From the NCBI RefSeq assembly GCF_033100795.1, contig NZ_JAWLVI010000001.1, forward strand, positions 682,001 through 746,000: a stretch of DNA of 64,000 bases. Reading direction: 5' to 3'. The DNA is from Pseudothioclava sp033100795 (lineage in GTDB: Bacteria > Pseudomonadota > Alphaproteobacteria > Rhodobacterales > Rhodobacteraceae). Of this stretch, positions 54,007-63,003 are shown piece after piece (position 1 is the stretch's first letter; each line of letters opens with the position of its first letter). The notes under the pieces were generated by a model. The model searched no databases, was not told where the DNA came from, and worked only from the letters and a program-made list of their open reading frames with translations. The position numbers and the translations under genes are program-made.

Positions 54007-54044
54007 CCGCACCACCACGGGCGCGGGCGCCCTCTCAAGTGCGG
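54007..54044 (-). repeat. Two-part hairpin between chvE and gguA
   Basis: Outer arms CCGCAC / GTGCGG (54007-54012, 54039-54044) and inner arms GGGCG / CGCCC (54019-54023, 54028-54032) fold into one stem-loop starting 5 bases past the chvE stop. No T-run. It probably keeps the binding-protein mRNA stable and lowers read-through into gguAB. Confidence 0.65.
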
Positions 54045-54048
54045 AGGA

Positions 54049-55113
54049 TCACTTGATCTGGTCTGCGGTGTAATAGCCCGAACCGATCAGGATGCTTTCC
54101 CAGTTGCTTGCATCGACCGGAACCGGCTCAAGCAGGTAGGAAGGCACAACCTTGACGCCGTTGTCATAGGTCGAGGTGTCGTTGATCTCCGGCTCGCCGC
54201 CCTCCAGCGTCGCGTTGACCATGCCCACGGTCACGCGGGCCAGTTCGCGGGTGTCTTTGAAGATGGTGGCATATTGCTCGCCCGCGAGGATCGACTTGAC
54301 CGACTGGACTTCGGCGTCCTGCCCCGACACGATCGGCATTTTCAGATCGCCCGAACCATAACCGACGCCCTTAAGCGAGGACAGGATCCCGATCGACAAC
54401 CCGTCATAGGGCGACAACACGCCGTGGACCTCTTTGTCGGTGTAATTGGCGGAAAGGATGTTATCCATCCGCGCCTGCGCGACCGCGCCGTCCCAACGCA
54501 GAGTGCCAACCTTGTCCATACCCATCTGGCCGGACTGGACCACCACATCGCCCGCGTCGATCATCGGCTGCAGAACCGACATCGCGCCGTTGTAGAAGAA
54601 ATAGGCGTTGTTATCATCGGGCGAGCCGCCGAACAGCTCGACGTTCCACGGATGGGCCTCGGGGAAGCGCGCTTTCAGCCCGTCCACCACAGTGGTTGCC
54701 TGCTGCACGCCAACCTTGAAGTTGTCGAAGGTCGCGTAATAATCGACATCGCCCGAGTCACGGATCAGACGGTCATAGGCGATAACCTTAACGCCCGCCG
54801 CCGACGCATTCGCCAGCGCGTTCGACAGCGTCGTGCCATCAATCGCCGCAATCACCAGAACATCGACGCCCTTCGTCACCATGTTCTCGATCTGCGCAAG
54901 CTGGTTCGGGATGTCGTCTTCGGCATATTGCAGATCGGTGTCGTAGCCGGCAGCGGTGAACTGATCGACCATCGAGTTCCCGTCCGAGATCCAGCGCGCC
55001 GAGGATTTCGTGGGCATCGAAATGCCCACCAGCCCCTTGCCTTCAGCGAAGGCCGGAGCAGCAAAAGCAGACAACGAAAGAGCGAGAACGCTCGCGTAAG
55101 TCATAAGTTTCAT
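54049..55113 (-). CDS. chvE: ChvE-type periplasmic sugar-binding protein
   Basis: 354 residues. Signal peptide MKLMTYASVLALSLSAFAAP with cleavage after AFA. Type-I periplasmic binding fold: GISMPTKSSARWISDGNSMV, VLVIAAIDGTTLSNALANAS, VIAYDRLIRDSGDVDYYATF and the inter-lobe VLSPYDGLSIGILSSLKG. ChvE of Agrobacterium binds arabinose, galactose, glucose and related sugars and also acts with VirA; no virA is seen here. First gene of the 11-gene operon, divergent from a LysR regulator as chvE is from gbpR. Confidence 0.92.
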   Translation of the reverse strand: MKLMTYASVLALSLSAFAAPAFAEGKGLVGISMPTKSSARWISDGNSMVDQFTAAGYDTDLQYAEDDIPNQLAQIENMVTKGVDVLVIAAIDGTTLSNALANASAAGVKVIAYDRLIRDSGDVDYYATFDNFKVGVQQATTVVDGLKARFPEAHPWNVELFGGSPDDNNAYFFYNGAMSVLQPMIDAGDVVVQSGQMGMDKVGTLRWDGAVAQARMDNILSANYTDKEVHGVLSPYDGLSIGILSSLKGVGYGSGDLKMPIVSGQDAEVQSVKSILAGEQYATIFKDTRELARVTVGMVNATLEGGEPEINDTSTYDNGVKVVPSYLLEPVPVDASNWESILIGSGYYTADQIK

Positions 55114-55196
55114 AATTTCCTCCCAGAACGAAGAGCTTCTCCACCAGCTCTCCAGAAACTGCCCCTTGAACGAGGCGTACCTTTTTCTAGAAGGAG

Positions 55197-55239
55197 TTTA
55201 CATATCACTCAAATACCAAGATAAGAAATTTACATATCA
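55197..55239. promoter_or_regulatory. Direct repeats TTTACATATCA in the chvE/LysR gap
   Basis: TTTACATATCA occurs at 55197-55207 and again at 55229-55239, 32 bases apart (about three helical turns), within the 140-base gap between chvE and the divergent LysR gene. Equal-phase repeats like this suit binding of a LysR tetramer that controls both genes. Confidence 0.5.
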
Positions 55240-55253
55240 TATCTGGAATACAA

Positions 55254-56225
55254 ATGGGACATCAGCTTCAAAATCTGCGTCCGGCACAAGCACGGCTGAT
55301 CTCGGCCATTGCCGAAAGCGGGCAGCTTCAGCTTGCAGCACTACATTGCAAGATGACGCAACCTGCCGCATCGCGAATGCTCGCCGCACTAGAGACCCAG
55401 CTCGGGATGGTCCTCTTTGAGCGCACGCCAAAGGGGATGGAGCCGACACCCTCCGGGCATCTGCTGGCGCAACACGCCGCGCGCCTCGTGCACGATCTCG
55501 ACCGTATGGCCGAAGACTTCGATGACCTGAAAACAGGGCGCGGGGGGATCGTGCGGGTGGGTTCGGTTACCGGCCCCGCCATCGGACATCTGGTGCCCGC
55601 GATCCAGCGCCTGAAATCCGAGGCGCCCTCGCTGGATATTTCGATCGAGATTGCCCCTTCCTCGACCCTTATTCACTTGCTTGAACGCGGAGATCTGGAT
55701 TTCGCCTTGGCGCGCCTGCCGCCCCATCTGGACCGGCGCGACTTTGCGATCGAACCCGCCCGCGACGAAATTGTGCAACTTCTGGTGCGCGACGGGCACC
55801 CTCTCCTCGGGCAGGGACCGCAGTCGCTCGCCACCATGCAAGACTTTCCGTGGATTTTGCAGGATCAGGGCGCCCCTATCCGCCACGCCATCGAAACGGC
55901 CTTTAGCGACGAAAGCCTTACGCGGCCCGACAACATCATTGCCACCTCGTCATTGCTGATGATTCTCGCGCTTTTGCCACAATCCGATGCGATCGCCCCG
56001 ATGGCGCGTGAAATCACCGAGCTGATGCTGAAAAGTCCGGTTTCGGCCAATTTCAGGACGCTGGAGCTTAACCGCCCGATTACCGTCGATCCCTATCTGA
56101 TCCTGCGGTCTCGCGGGCGGATCATTCCGAAATCTGCCGAGCGCCTGCTCGGGTATGTGCGTGAGTTGATCCGCCTGCACCCACCCGCAAGACAGAGGGG
56201 TTACCCCCCCTTGCCCAAAAGCTGA
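55254..56225 (+). CDS. LysR-type regulator divergent from chvE (GbpR-like)
   Basis: 323 residues. N-terminal LysR winged helix (about 5-65: LRPAQARLISAIAESGQLQL, KMTQPAASRMLAALETQLG, LFERTPKGMEPTPSG), then a LysR substrate-binding domain (IVRVGSVTGPAIGHLVPAIQ; LDFALARLPPHLDRRDFAIE). Position and orientation match Agrobacterium gbpR, the sugar-responsive activator of chvE. It probably regulates the sugar-oxidation operon in response to L-arabinose or D-galactose. Its end overlaps the convergent cysE end by 25 bases. Confidence 0.87.
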   Translation: MGHQLQNLRPAQARLISAIAESGQLQLAALHCKMTQPAASRMLAALETQLGMVLFERTPKGMEPTPSGHLLAQHAARLVHDLDRMAEDFDDLKTGRGGIVRVGSVTGPAIGHLVPAIQRLKSEAPSLDISIEIAPSSTLIHLLERGDLDFALARLPPHLDRRDFAIEPARDEIVQLLVRDGHPLLGQGPQSLATMQDFPWILQDQGAPIRHAIETAFSDESLTRPDNIIATSSLLMILALLPQSDAIAPMAREITELMLKSPVSANFRTLELNRPITVDPYLILRSRGRIIPKSAERLLGYVRELIRLHPPARQRGYPPLPKS

Positions 56226-57010
56226 TCCATCTCGGTCGCGGGTTGGTCGCACCCCGCGTCACCCACGATCCGCGCGGGCACCCCTGCCACCGTCTTGCAG
56301 CACGGAATATCCTCCAGGACCACCGAGCCTGCTGCGATACGCGAGTTATCCCCGACCTTGATATTGCCCAGAACCTTGGCACCAGCCCCGATCAGAACGC
56401 CGTTGCCGATCTTCGGATGGCGATCTTCCTCTTCCTTGCCGGTGCCGCCAAGCGTAACCGAGTGCAGCATCGAGACGTTATCCCCGACAACCGCGGTTTC
56501 CCCGATCACGATCGAATGCGCGTGGTCAATCATCACGCCTTGCCCGATTTTCGCGGCCGGATGGATGTCGACACCAAAGGTCTCGGAGGTGCGCATCTGG
56601 ATGAAATAGGACATGTCCTTGCGCCCCTCATTCCAAAGCCAATGCGCGACCCGGTAAGATTGAAGCGCCTGATACCCTTTGAAAAACAGGATCGGCTGCA
56701 GCAAACGATGGCAGGCCGGATCGCGGTCATAGACCGCTACCAGATCGGCGCGCGCAGCATTCCCGAGTTCGGGCGACTTGCGATAAGCCTCGTCCGCGAT
56801 CTCGCGCAAAATCTGCTCGCTCATCTCGCCCGAAGCCAGCTTCAGCGAAAACCGATAAGCCAGCGCGCCCTCCATCGTCGGATGGTGCAACAGCCCCGCA
56901 TGGATCAGCGCGCCCAGAAGCGGCTCGTTGCGGACAGCCTCGCGCCCTTCGTCGCAGATGCGCGACCAGACAGGGTCCAGCGATGCAATCTTGGCTTTGG
57001 GTCCGGGCAT
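56201..57010 (-). CDS. cysE: Serine O-acetyltransferase
   Basis: 269 residues from the ATG at 57010, with GGAGGCG upstream. N-terminal helical SATase domain (SLDPVWSRICDEGREAVRNE) and a left-handed beta-helix of hexapeptide repeats (DIHPAAKIGQGVMIDHAHSI, GDNVSMLHSVTLGG, GNGVLIGAGAKVLGNIKVGD). The catalytic Asp/His pair is in the IDHAHSIVIGE region. It makes O-acetylserine for cysteine synthesis. It lies 87 bases after the GTA g15 gene; I recall cysE in this place in other Rhodobacterales. Confidence 0.93.
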   Translation of the reverse strand: MPGPKAKIASLDPVWSRICDEGREAVRNEPLLGALIHAGLLHHPTMEGALAYRFSLKLASGEMSEQILREIADEAYRKSPELGNAARADLVAVYDRDPACHRLLQPILFFKGYQALQSYRVAHWLWNEGRKDMSYFIQMRTSETFGVDIHPAAKIGQGVMIDHAHSIVIGETAVVGDNVSMLHSVTLGGTGKEEEDRHPKIGNGVLIGAGAKVLGNIKVGDNSRIAAGSVVLEDIPCCKTVAGVPARIVGDAGCDQPATEMDQLLGKGG

Positions 57011-57097
57011 GAGCGCCTCCTGTGTTTCTCGGGCCACCCTATCACATAGGGTCCGCGAGAAATAGGGGAAGGCCCATGCCGTGAAAACCCCGAAAAA

Positions 57098-60000
57098 TCA
57101 GCCCGCAACCTGCACCACCCGCGAAAGCCCCTCGCCGTAGCGGTCGGAAATCTGCGCCACCTCGACCGAGAACGCCCCCGCAATCCCATCCCCCGCTTTC
57201 GCCGCCGCCGCATAGTGCCAAAGCGGCGTACCCAGCGTGACCTCACGGCGCACGGCCCCCATATCATCGCGCACCCGCACGCGGTATTGCTCGGCGCTTT
57301 CGCCCAGAGGCACGTCCTCGGCCTCCCAAGCATCGCCATCAATCCGCGTCCGCCGCAGCCACGAAAAATCCCACCCCGAGGAGTTCGCGACCACGCGCAA
57401 ATGCGCCGGAGAGAGCGGACGCAAACCAACCCCCGAAAACGCCCGCACCGTATGGGAATAAGACGCATCATCATAACCACGCAGCGCCGATCCGATCCGG
57501 TAATGGCGCGTAAGGTTTCGCGCGCTTGGCAAGAGGTTGATCTGTTCGACCGCGGCATTCATCAGCACCACGACCGAACCTTCGGGCCAGACCTCGGGCA
57601 TTAGCGCGTCCGTGCCCAACTGGCCTCGTAGCCTGCGCCGCACTTCCCAAACCCCCGGTTGGACCGGCTCGGCCTCAGCGAACTGGAACAGCTCCCAGCT
57701 ATCGGAAACCCCATCCCCGATCGCCATCAGGTTTGCCCCCGCAAAGACCCTCGCATCGGACGCTCCGGAATAGGAGCCGCGCACCAGCCGAATACGCAAC
57801 GGTGCGCCGCGATCCCACAGCCCCGTGCGCGTGGCCCTTAGCGGCGTCAGTGTCTCTCCGACAATCGCGGCCGACTCAAGCGTGGTATTCAGCGCATATC
57901 CGTCATCCTCAAGCGCAGAGTAGACCGCCACCGATCCGGGCCAGGGCGAAGCAACGGCCGCGACATGAGGCGCGTGCGGCACCTCTTGCCCCGTCATCAA
58001 CGGCAAGTCCAGAAAGATCGGAGTGACTGGAACCGGCGGCATATATGCCGCGACACGCACCTCTTCTTCCGCCTCGTCCGAGGGTTGATAGACCGCAGGC
58101 TCCACCCGCACGGCCTCGACGCTGATCGCCTCGGCCTGTTCGGCGCGGTCGATCCGGTAGCGTCGTGCACCCTGGGGTGTTTCAAGCGCGACCACATCCC
58201 CCGCCCCCAGATACCCAAGCGAGGGCGGCAGAGCGAACTGCGCCCCGTCGCGCGCCACACGCGCCTCGGTCAGCCAGCGCTCGACCGTCCGCTGCGCCTC
58301 GGCCCGTGTCAGCGCCAGCGGAAGCGCTGAGGCTGCGGCCTCACCCGCACGTTCGTCAGGGAAGATCGCCTCAACCGTACGCGATCCATACTCGCCGTCG
58401 GCTTCGGTGTAATGCAGCCGCACACGACCGGACAGCTCTGCCTCTGGCGCGCGCTGCGTCTGGAGTGCAACCTCCGAAGTGCCATAGGCAAGCATATCCT
58501 CTCCCAGATACGCCGTAACGCGCCCGTCACGCATCTTGAACACCAGCTTTCCCTCGCGCTCGACCGCCTCGAACCCGTAGGCCAGCATCAGCGATTGCAA
58601 GACACCGCGCGCCGAAACATCCCCGCCATCAACATACCCGCGGACGAACCCGTAAAGCCCTGAAACGTCGATATGTTTCGCACCCGCACACTCGCAGATT
58701 TCCGCAACAACGCTTGCCAAAGGTTGCGCAACCGCGCGACCGCTGATCCAGTGTCCGCGCGCATAATTCTCCGCATCCGCCCACAGCCCGGAAAGGGCCG
58801 GAAACTGCGGATAGGGGCGCGCGTCCCACGCCCAGACATGCGCCTTGGACATGTCGATCATCAGCCCATCATAGACATCCGAGACCGGGTTATTCTCGAC
58901 CCGCGACCAGTAGTCCGTCATCGCGCGCAGATATTGCATCTGGATCAGCTCGTCGCGGCGCCCGTCAGAAAATCGCGGTACGCTTGATTCCGAGCTTTTC
59001 GGATCAAGAAACTTATTGGGTTGGTTCGTCGCCTTGTCGATGGCCGCACAGCCAAACTCGGTAAACCAGATTGGCTTCGAGCGCGGCACCCACCGCGTTG
59101 GCTCGCTTGCCCGCCCCCCGTCCACGCGTTCGAAATGGTGGTTCTCCCAGAACCCGCGCAAATCCTTATAGCGCCAGATCCAAGGTTCTCCATGGGCGCC
59201 ATCGGTTATCGGCGTGCGGATTTGCGCGGCCCTGTGCGCCTGGTTTTCGTAATACCACTCGAACCCCTCGCCGCCCTCGATATTGGACTGGAGGTAATCG
59301 AGGTTATAGATGCTGCCCCAATCCGCATCGGCGTGGGTTTCCCCCTCACGCCAATCCGATAGCGGCATGTAGTTGTCGATCCCGATAAAGTCGATATTTT
59401 CATCGGCCCAAAGCGGATCGAGATGGAAATAGCGAAACCCTTCGGGCGATTTATAGCCGAAATACTCGGACCAGTCGGCGGCATAACCGATCTTGCACTC
59501 CGGCCCCAGAATAGCACGCACATCCGCCGCCAGCTCGCGCAACGCCTCGACCACGGGAAAGCGATCCCCTGCCCCACGAATTTGTGTCAGCGCCCGCAAC
59601 TCCGAGCCGATGCAAAAGGCATCAACACCGCCAGCCAGTTTACACAAATGAGCGTAATGCAAAACAAAGCGGCGCAGCGAAAACTCCTCGGGACCGGTGT
59701 AGGACACAGTATCCGCCCCGATCGTGAAATCACCGACCCGCGCGGCCCCGACAAACGACGCGACCTCGGCATCCGCCATCGCCGTCCGGTCGGGCGAGCC
59801 ATCCCGCCCAGGTGCGACCGACAGGGTAATCCGCCCCCGCCACGGCAAAACCGGCTGATTATCGGCATCACTCCACGGATCAGGCAGCCCGTTTCCAGCC
59901 AGTTGTTCCATCAGGACAAACGGGTAAAAGGTCACCGCCTTACCCTTTTCCCGCATCGCGACAATAGCCTCGATCACAGACTGGTCAGAGGGCGTCCCGC

Positions 60001-61027
60001 CATAAACCGGGCTACCATTCAGGCGCGGCACCACCCCTGCCGTTGCGCGCGTCAGACCCGAGACCGACCACGGCATATTTGTGCTATCCGTCTGCGCGTC
60101 CGACACTTTCGGCGCAATCTGGCATGTCCCGCAGCGCAGGTCATTGCCGAACCAGCTGACCACCAGAGAGACCGCCTCACAGGCGGGCAGTTCCTCGTCA
60201 AGCGCGCTCAAAGTCACCTCGAAATCGGAACGGTCTCCGGGGGCGTGCTGATTGACAACGGTATCGCCCGACAGCACCCCGTTCACCCATGACGCACTGC
60301 CTTCACGCACCTTCGTGGTGGCCAGAGAATATTCCCCCGTTCCCGGAATAAGCGCGACACCACGAACGCCGCGCACAAGGTCCGGGACCGTCTGGATCAG
60401 CTCGCCCTGTGCCGCGCGCGAGACCTCAAAGGAAAACTGTGGCACACGATTGCCAAACGGCGCGAGTTGCAAATCCTCGAACACGACATAGGCGACCCCG
60501 CGATAGGCGGGCGCCATATCCGCCCCTTCAACTGCGGAAATCTTCGAATCGGGCAACTGGTCCTGTGAACCCGGATAGACGCGCATCGTCACCGTCGCGG
60601 GGTCAAGCTCTGCCCCGTCGGCCCAGACCCGCCCGATACGCAAGATCTCGCCTTCACACACAGCAACCGCAAGGCTCACCGAATAGCTATATTGGGTATT
60701 GGTCGCGCTTGGCGCACCCTTGCCGCCAACCTTCTCGGTGGTTTTATGCTCCAGGAACCGGGTGGCCCAGATCACCTGGCCGCCCACGCGCATCCGCCCC
60801 CAGACCCGCCCGACCGTCTGCCCTTCCGAGGCCGAGGTCAGGCGCAACCGGTCGATCTTGCCTGTTTCCACCGCCTGCGAGCCCGCCCCAAGCAAGCGCT
60901 GGTCGATCGCCCGCCCCAAAGTCGCCCCCACCGCGCGCCCGATTACTGCGCCCGACAGACCCAGAACCGTGCCGCCAAAACCGCCGCCAATCGCGGCACC
61001 CGCCGCAGAAAGCAAAATCGTCGCCAT
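57098..61027 (-). CDS. GTA tail/host-specificity protein, g15 type
   Basis: 1309 residues from the ATG at 61027 (a GTG lies 3 bases before). The N-terminal half has the TIM-barrel-like, glycoside-hydrolase-like region typical of GTA g15 (FGCAAIDKATNQPNKFLDPK; IDFIGIDNYMPLSDWREGE; KIGYAADWSEYFGYKSPEGF). The second half is the phage-tail (gpJ-like) part with SGRAVAQPLASVVAEICECA. It forms the tip of the tail that contacts the recipient cell. Length close to the R. capsulatus protein (about 1300). Last GTA gene, followed by cysE. Confidence 0.9.
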   Translation of the reverse strand: MATILLSAAGAAIGGGFGGTVLGLSGAVIGRAVGATLGRAIDQRLLGAGSQAVETGKIDRLRLTSASEGQTVGRVWGRMRVGGQVIWATRFLEHKTTEKVGGKGAPSATNTQYSYSVSLAVAVCEGEILRIGRVWADGAELDPATVTMRVYPGSQDQLPDSKISAVEGADMAPAYRGVAYVVFEDLQLAPFGNRVPQFSFEVSRAAQGELIQTVPDLVRGVRGVALIPGTGEYSLATTKVREGSASWVNGVLSGDTVVNQHAPGDRSDFEVTLSALDEELPACEAVSLVVSWFGNDLRCGTCQIAPKVSDAQTDSTNMPWSVSGLTRATAGVVPRLNGSPVYGGTPSDQSVIEAIVAMREKGKAVTFYPFVLMEQLAGNGLPDPWSDADNQPVLPWRGRITLSVAPGRDGSPDRTAMADAEVASFVGAARVGDFTIGADTVSYTGPEEFSLRRFVLHYAHLCKLAGGVDAFCIGSELRALTQIRGAGDRFPVVEALRELAADVRAILGPECKIGYAADWSEYFGYKSPEGFRYFHLDPLWADENIDFIGIDNYMPLSDWREGETHADADWGSIYNLDYLQSNIEGGEGFEWYYENQAHRAAQIRTPITDGAHGEPWIWRYKDLRGFWENHHFERVDGGRASEPTRWVPRSKPIWFTEFGCAAIDKATNQPNKFLDPKSSESSVPRFSDGRRDELIQMQYLRAMTDYWSRVENNPVSDVYDGLMIDMSKAHVWAWDARPYPQFPALSGLWADAENYARGHWISGRAVAQPLASVVAEICECAGAKHIDVSGLYGFVRGYVDGGDVSARGVLQSLMLAYGFEAVEREGKLVFKMRDGRVTAYLGEDMLAYGTSEVALQTQRAPEAELSGRVRLHYTEADGEYGSRTVEAIFPDERAGEAAASALPLALTRAEAQRTVERWLTEARVARDGAQFALPPSLGYLGAGDVVALETPQGARRYRIDRAEQAEAISVEAVRVEPAVYQPSDEAEEEVRVAAYMPPVPVTPIFLDLPLMTGQEVPHAPHVAAVASPWPGSVAVYSALEDDGYALNTTLESAAIVGETLTPLRATRTGLWDRGAPLRIRLVRGSYSGASDARVFAGANLMAIGDGVSDSWELFQFAEAEPVQPGVWEVRRRLRGQLGTDALMPEVWPEGSVVVLMNAAVEQINLLPSARNLTRHYRIGSALRGYDDASYSHTVRAFSGVGLRPLSPAHLRVVANSSGWDFSWLRRTRIDGDAWEAEDVPLGESAEQYRVRVRDDMGAVRREVTLGTPLWHYAAAAKAGDGIAGAFSVEVAQISDRYGEGLSRVVQVAG

Positions 61028-61473
61028 CACTTGGCTCCTTCTGGAAATTGGAAACGTGCCACAATGCGGCGACGCCAGGGGATGGAAAGCGGGCTTTCGA
61101 TCACCCCGTGCCCCGTGTAGGCATGGATGAACCGCGCCGCCGCGCCGGTTTCAGAGATCATCCCGAGGTGCTTGGCGACACTGCCTTCGCGCATCCGAAA
61201 CAGGATCACCTGCCCCAAGTCATCCCCGCCCGCTGCAGGCAGTTCGACCAGATGGCGCCGCGCCGCCACCCAAAGCCGTTCCTCGCGCGAAGCCTCGGAC
61301 CAGTCGCCTGTGTAAGGGGGCACAGGCTCAGGCTCGGCACCATAGATCGCGCGCCACACACCGCGCAAAAGCCCAAGGCAATCCGTCCCCGCACCCTTCA
61401 CACTCGCCTGATGCACATAGGGTGTCCCAAGCCATTCCCGCGCCTCGGCCAGCGCCTTTTCGCCCGCGCTCAT
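61027..61473 (-). CDS. GTA NlpC/P60-type peptidase, g14 type
   Basis: 148 residues. NlpC/P60 fold: the catalytic Cys lies in GAGTDCLGLLRGVWRAIYGA, the His in EGSVAKHLGMIS, with polar residue VHAYTGHGV-like (RFIHAYTGHGVIESPL) later. In the RcGTA particle this protein is the tail peptidase that helps DNA enter through the peptidoglycan of the recipient. It overlaps g15 and g13 by 1 to 4 bases. Confidence 0.9.
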   Translation of the reverse strand: MSAGEKALAEAREWLGTPYVHQASVKGAGTDCLGLLRGVWRAIYGAEPEPVPPYTGDWSEASREERLWVAARRHLVELPAAGGDDLGQVILFRMREGSVAKHLGMISETGAAARFIHAYTGHGVIESPLSIPWRRRIVARFQFPEGAK

Positions 61474-62360
61474 CGGAACAGGCTTTCGCCGGTATTCGAC
61501 TGCCCCGAGACCGGATAGGACATCAGCCAGTCGTCACCCGGAACATGCGGAAAACCGCGAAAATTCAGAAAGTTGTGAAACTTTAGCCGACACGTTTCGG
61601 CACGGCGGTCGCACCCTGCCTCAAACCGGATCATGTCACCGCTGCGCACCTCCGCCCCGAAGCGCTGCCAAAGCTCGACCTGCCGCGCGCCATCGGACAG
61701 CAACCGGTCATTCTTGACCACGCCCACCAGCCCCTTGGCTGCTCCGCTCAAAACAGTTGCACGGCCCTTTTCGAACCAGCGATCTGTGAAGCCCGCAAAA
61801 TCGGCGAAGCGGAAGACGCGCGCATCCTCTACGCTCTCCACTGCGACCTTGGCCCGATACCCGGCCTGCACCGTATTGAACCCGCACTCGCGATCCCCCA
61901 GAACCGCCGGACAGCGCGCGTGATAAACACGTCCGGTTTCTACACCCAGCGCCTCGCTCAGCCCCCGCAGCTCGGCGGTAAAAGCCCCCTCGCCACGCGT
62001 CATCTCACCGATCGTTCCGCAAAACAGTTCTGCGCGTTGCGCCGGATCAGCCCAGTTCACCAGCCAGACACGGACCTCGGCCCCGTCATAGCGTCCCGCC
62101 AGAATATCGGCCTCGGAGATCGCATCGGACCGAAGCGCGCCATAACCTTCGGTATTATCCACCGAAAGCCCCGTCGATTGCGACAGCGCCTTCGCGGTCA
62201 TCCCGGTTTCCGGCGCAAACCGGATACCGTCAAACGTGATCCCCGCATCATGGTCGGTAAAGCCCAGCACAACCCCGTCGCGCCGCCTGACAGACCATGC
62301 CCGCGCCAGCGTCGTCGATCCGCTTGCCAGATGCGCCTTAAGCTCTTCGGAATAACCCAT
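61470..62360 (-). CDS. GTA baseplate hub protein, g13 type (DUF2163)
   Basis: 296 residues. DUF2163/phage_BR0599-type protein with the start MGYSEELKAHLASGSTTLAR, LGFTDHDAGITFDGIRFAPE, GMTAKALSQSTGLSVDNTEG and a Cys-rich end: RAETCRLKFHNFLNFRGFPH, ECGF and RCPAVLGD. The Cys residues could bind an iron-sulfur cluster as in the RcGTA hub. The ATG overlaps the g12 stop. Confidence 0.9.
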   Translation of the reverse strand: MGYSEELKAHLASGSTTLARAWSVRRRDGVVLGFTDHDAGITFDGIRFAPETGMTAKALSQSTGLSVDNTEGYGALRSDAISEADILAGRYDGAEVRVWLVNWADPAQRAELFCGTIGEMTRGEGAFTAELRGLSEALGVETGRVYHARCPAVLGDRECGFNTVQAGYRAKVAVESVEDARVFRFADFAGFTDRWFEKGRATVLSGAAKGLVGVVKNDRLLSDGARQVELWQRFGAEVRSGDMIRFEAGCDRRAETCRLKFHNFLNFRGFPHVPGDDWLMSYPVSGQSNTGESLFR

Positions 62361-62992
62361 CAGACCCGCACCTCCACAACCGGAACCTGCGGCAGATCAC
62401 CTGCCTGAAACGAGGCCACCGACACCTGGATGCTGTCCGCATCGAACCGCACCGGCACGTCGAATTCAAAGCCTGCCGTAATCCGCGCCCCTTCAGCGGG
62501 TGCATCACGGAAGGTCACGATGCCGGTCTCCAGATCGACATCCCAGTCGATCGCCTCGGACTGATGGTCCCCCTGCACCCCCACCTTCACCGAGCCTAGC
62601 ACCGGCTTGGTGATCGGGCGGGTGTAGGATTGCTGGCCGGAGACATAGGTTTTCGCCAACTGGAACCCTCGGGTCACGCCGTCCCCCGTCCCGATCACCT
62701 GATCATCGTAGTCCACCGCAACCGATGGCGCGCAGGACTTGTAATCCGCCCAATCCTTCCAGCGGAACCCGTGCAACTGCCCGTGGCGCGCCTCAAAGAA
62801 CGACAGAAGCCGCTCCACATCATCCAAAGACCGCAGCCCCACCCCGGCATCATAGCGCCGCCGCGAATGAGCCCAGGGGCTGTTACGCTCTTCAAAGCCA
62901 TTGGTCAGCGTCACGATCTCGGTGCGCCGCTCAGGCCCACCGACCGAGCCGAAACTCAGGTTGGCGGGAAAGCGAATTTCATGAAATGCCAT
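62360..62992 (-). CDS. GTA distal tail protein, g12 type (DUF2460)
   Basis: 210 residues. DUF2460 protein: FHEIRFPANLSFGSVGGPER, NSPWAHSRRRYDAGVGLRSL, LHGFRWKDWADYKSCAPS and VPVRFDADSIQVSVASFQAG are family stretches. It forms the distal tail ring in RcGTA. It overlaps g13 and is 11 bases from g11. Confidence 0.9.
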   Translation of the reverse strand: MAFHEIRFPANLSFGSVGGPERRTEIVTLTNGFEERNSPWAHSRRRYDAGVGLRSLDDVERLLSFFEARHGQLHGFRWKDWADYKSCAPSVAVDYDDQVIGTGDGVTRGFQLAKTYVSGQQSYTRPITKPVLGSVKVGVQGDHQSEAIDWDVDLETGIVTFRDAPAEGARITAGFEFDVPVRFDADSIQVSVASFQAGDLPQVPVVEVRV

Positions 62993-63003
62993 CTGGTCTC
63001 TCC

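Noticed and set aside
53005..55224. A 739-residue open frame on the plus strand
   Set aside because: It is antisense to gguA and chvE, rich in Arg, His and Asp as expected for the reverse of GC-biased codons, and has no recognisable motif. A shadow of the minus-strand genes.
57098..61027. A glycoside hydrolase enzyme
   Set aside because: The TIM-barrel-like region is a known part of GTA/phage tail proteins of this type. Size and neighbours fit g15.
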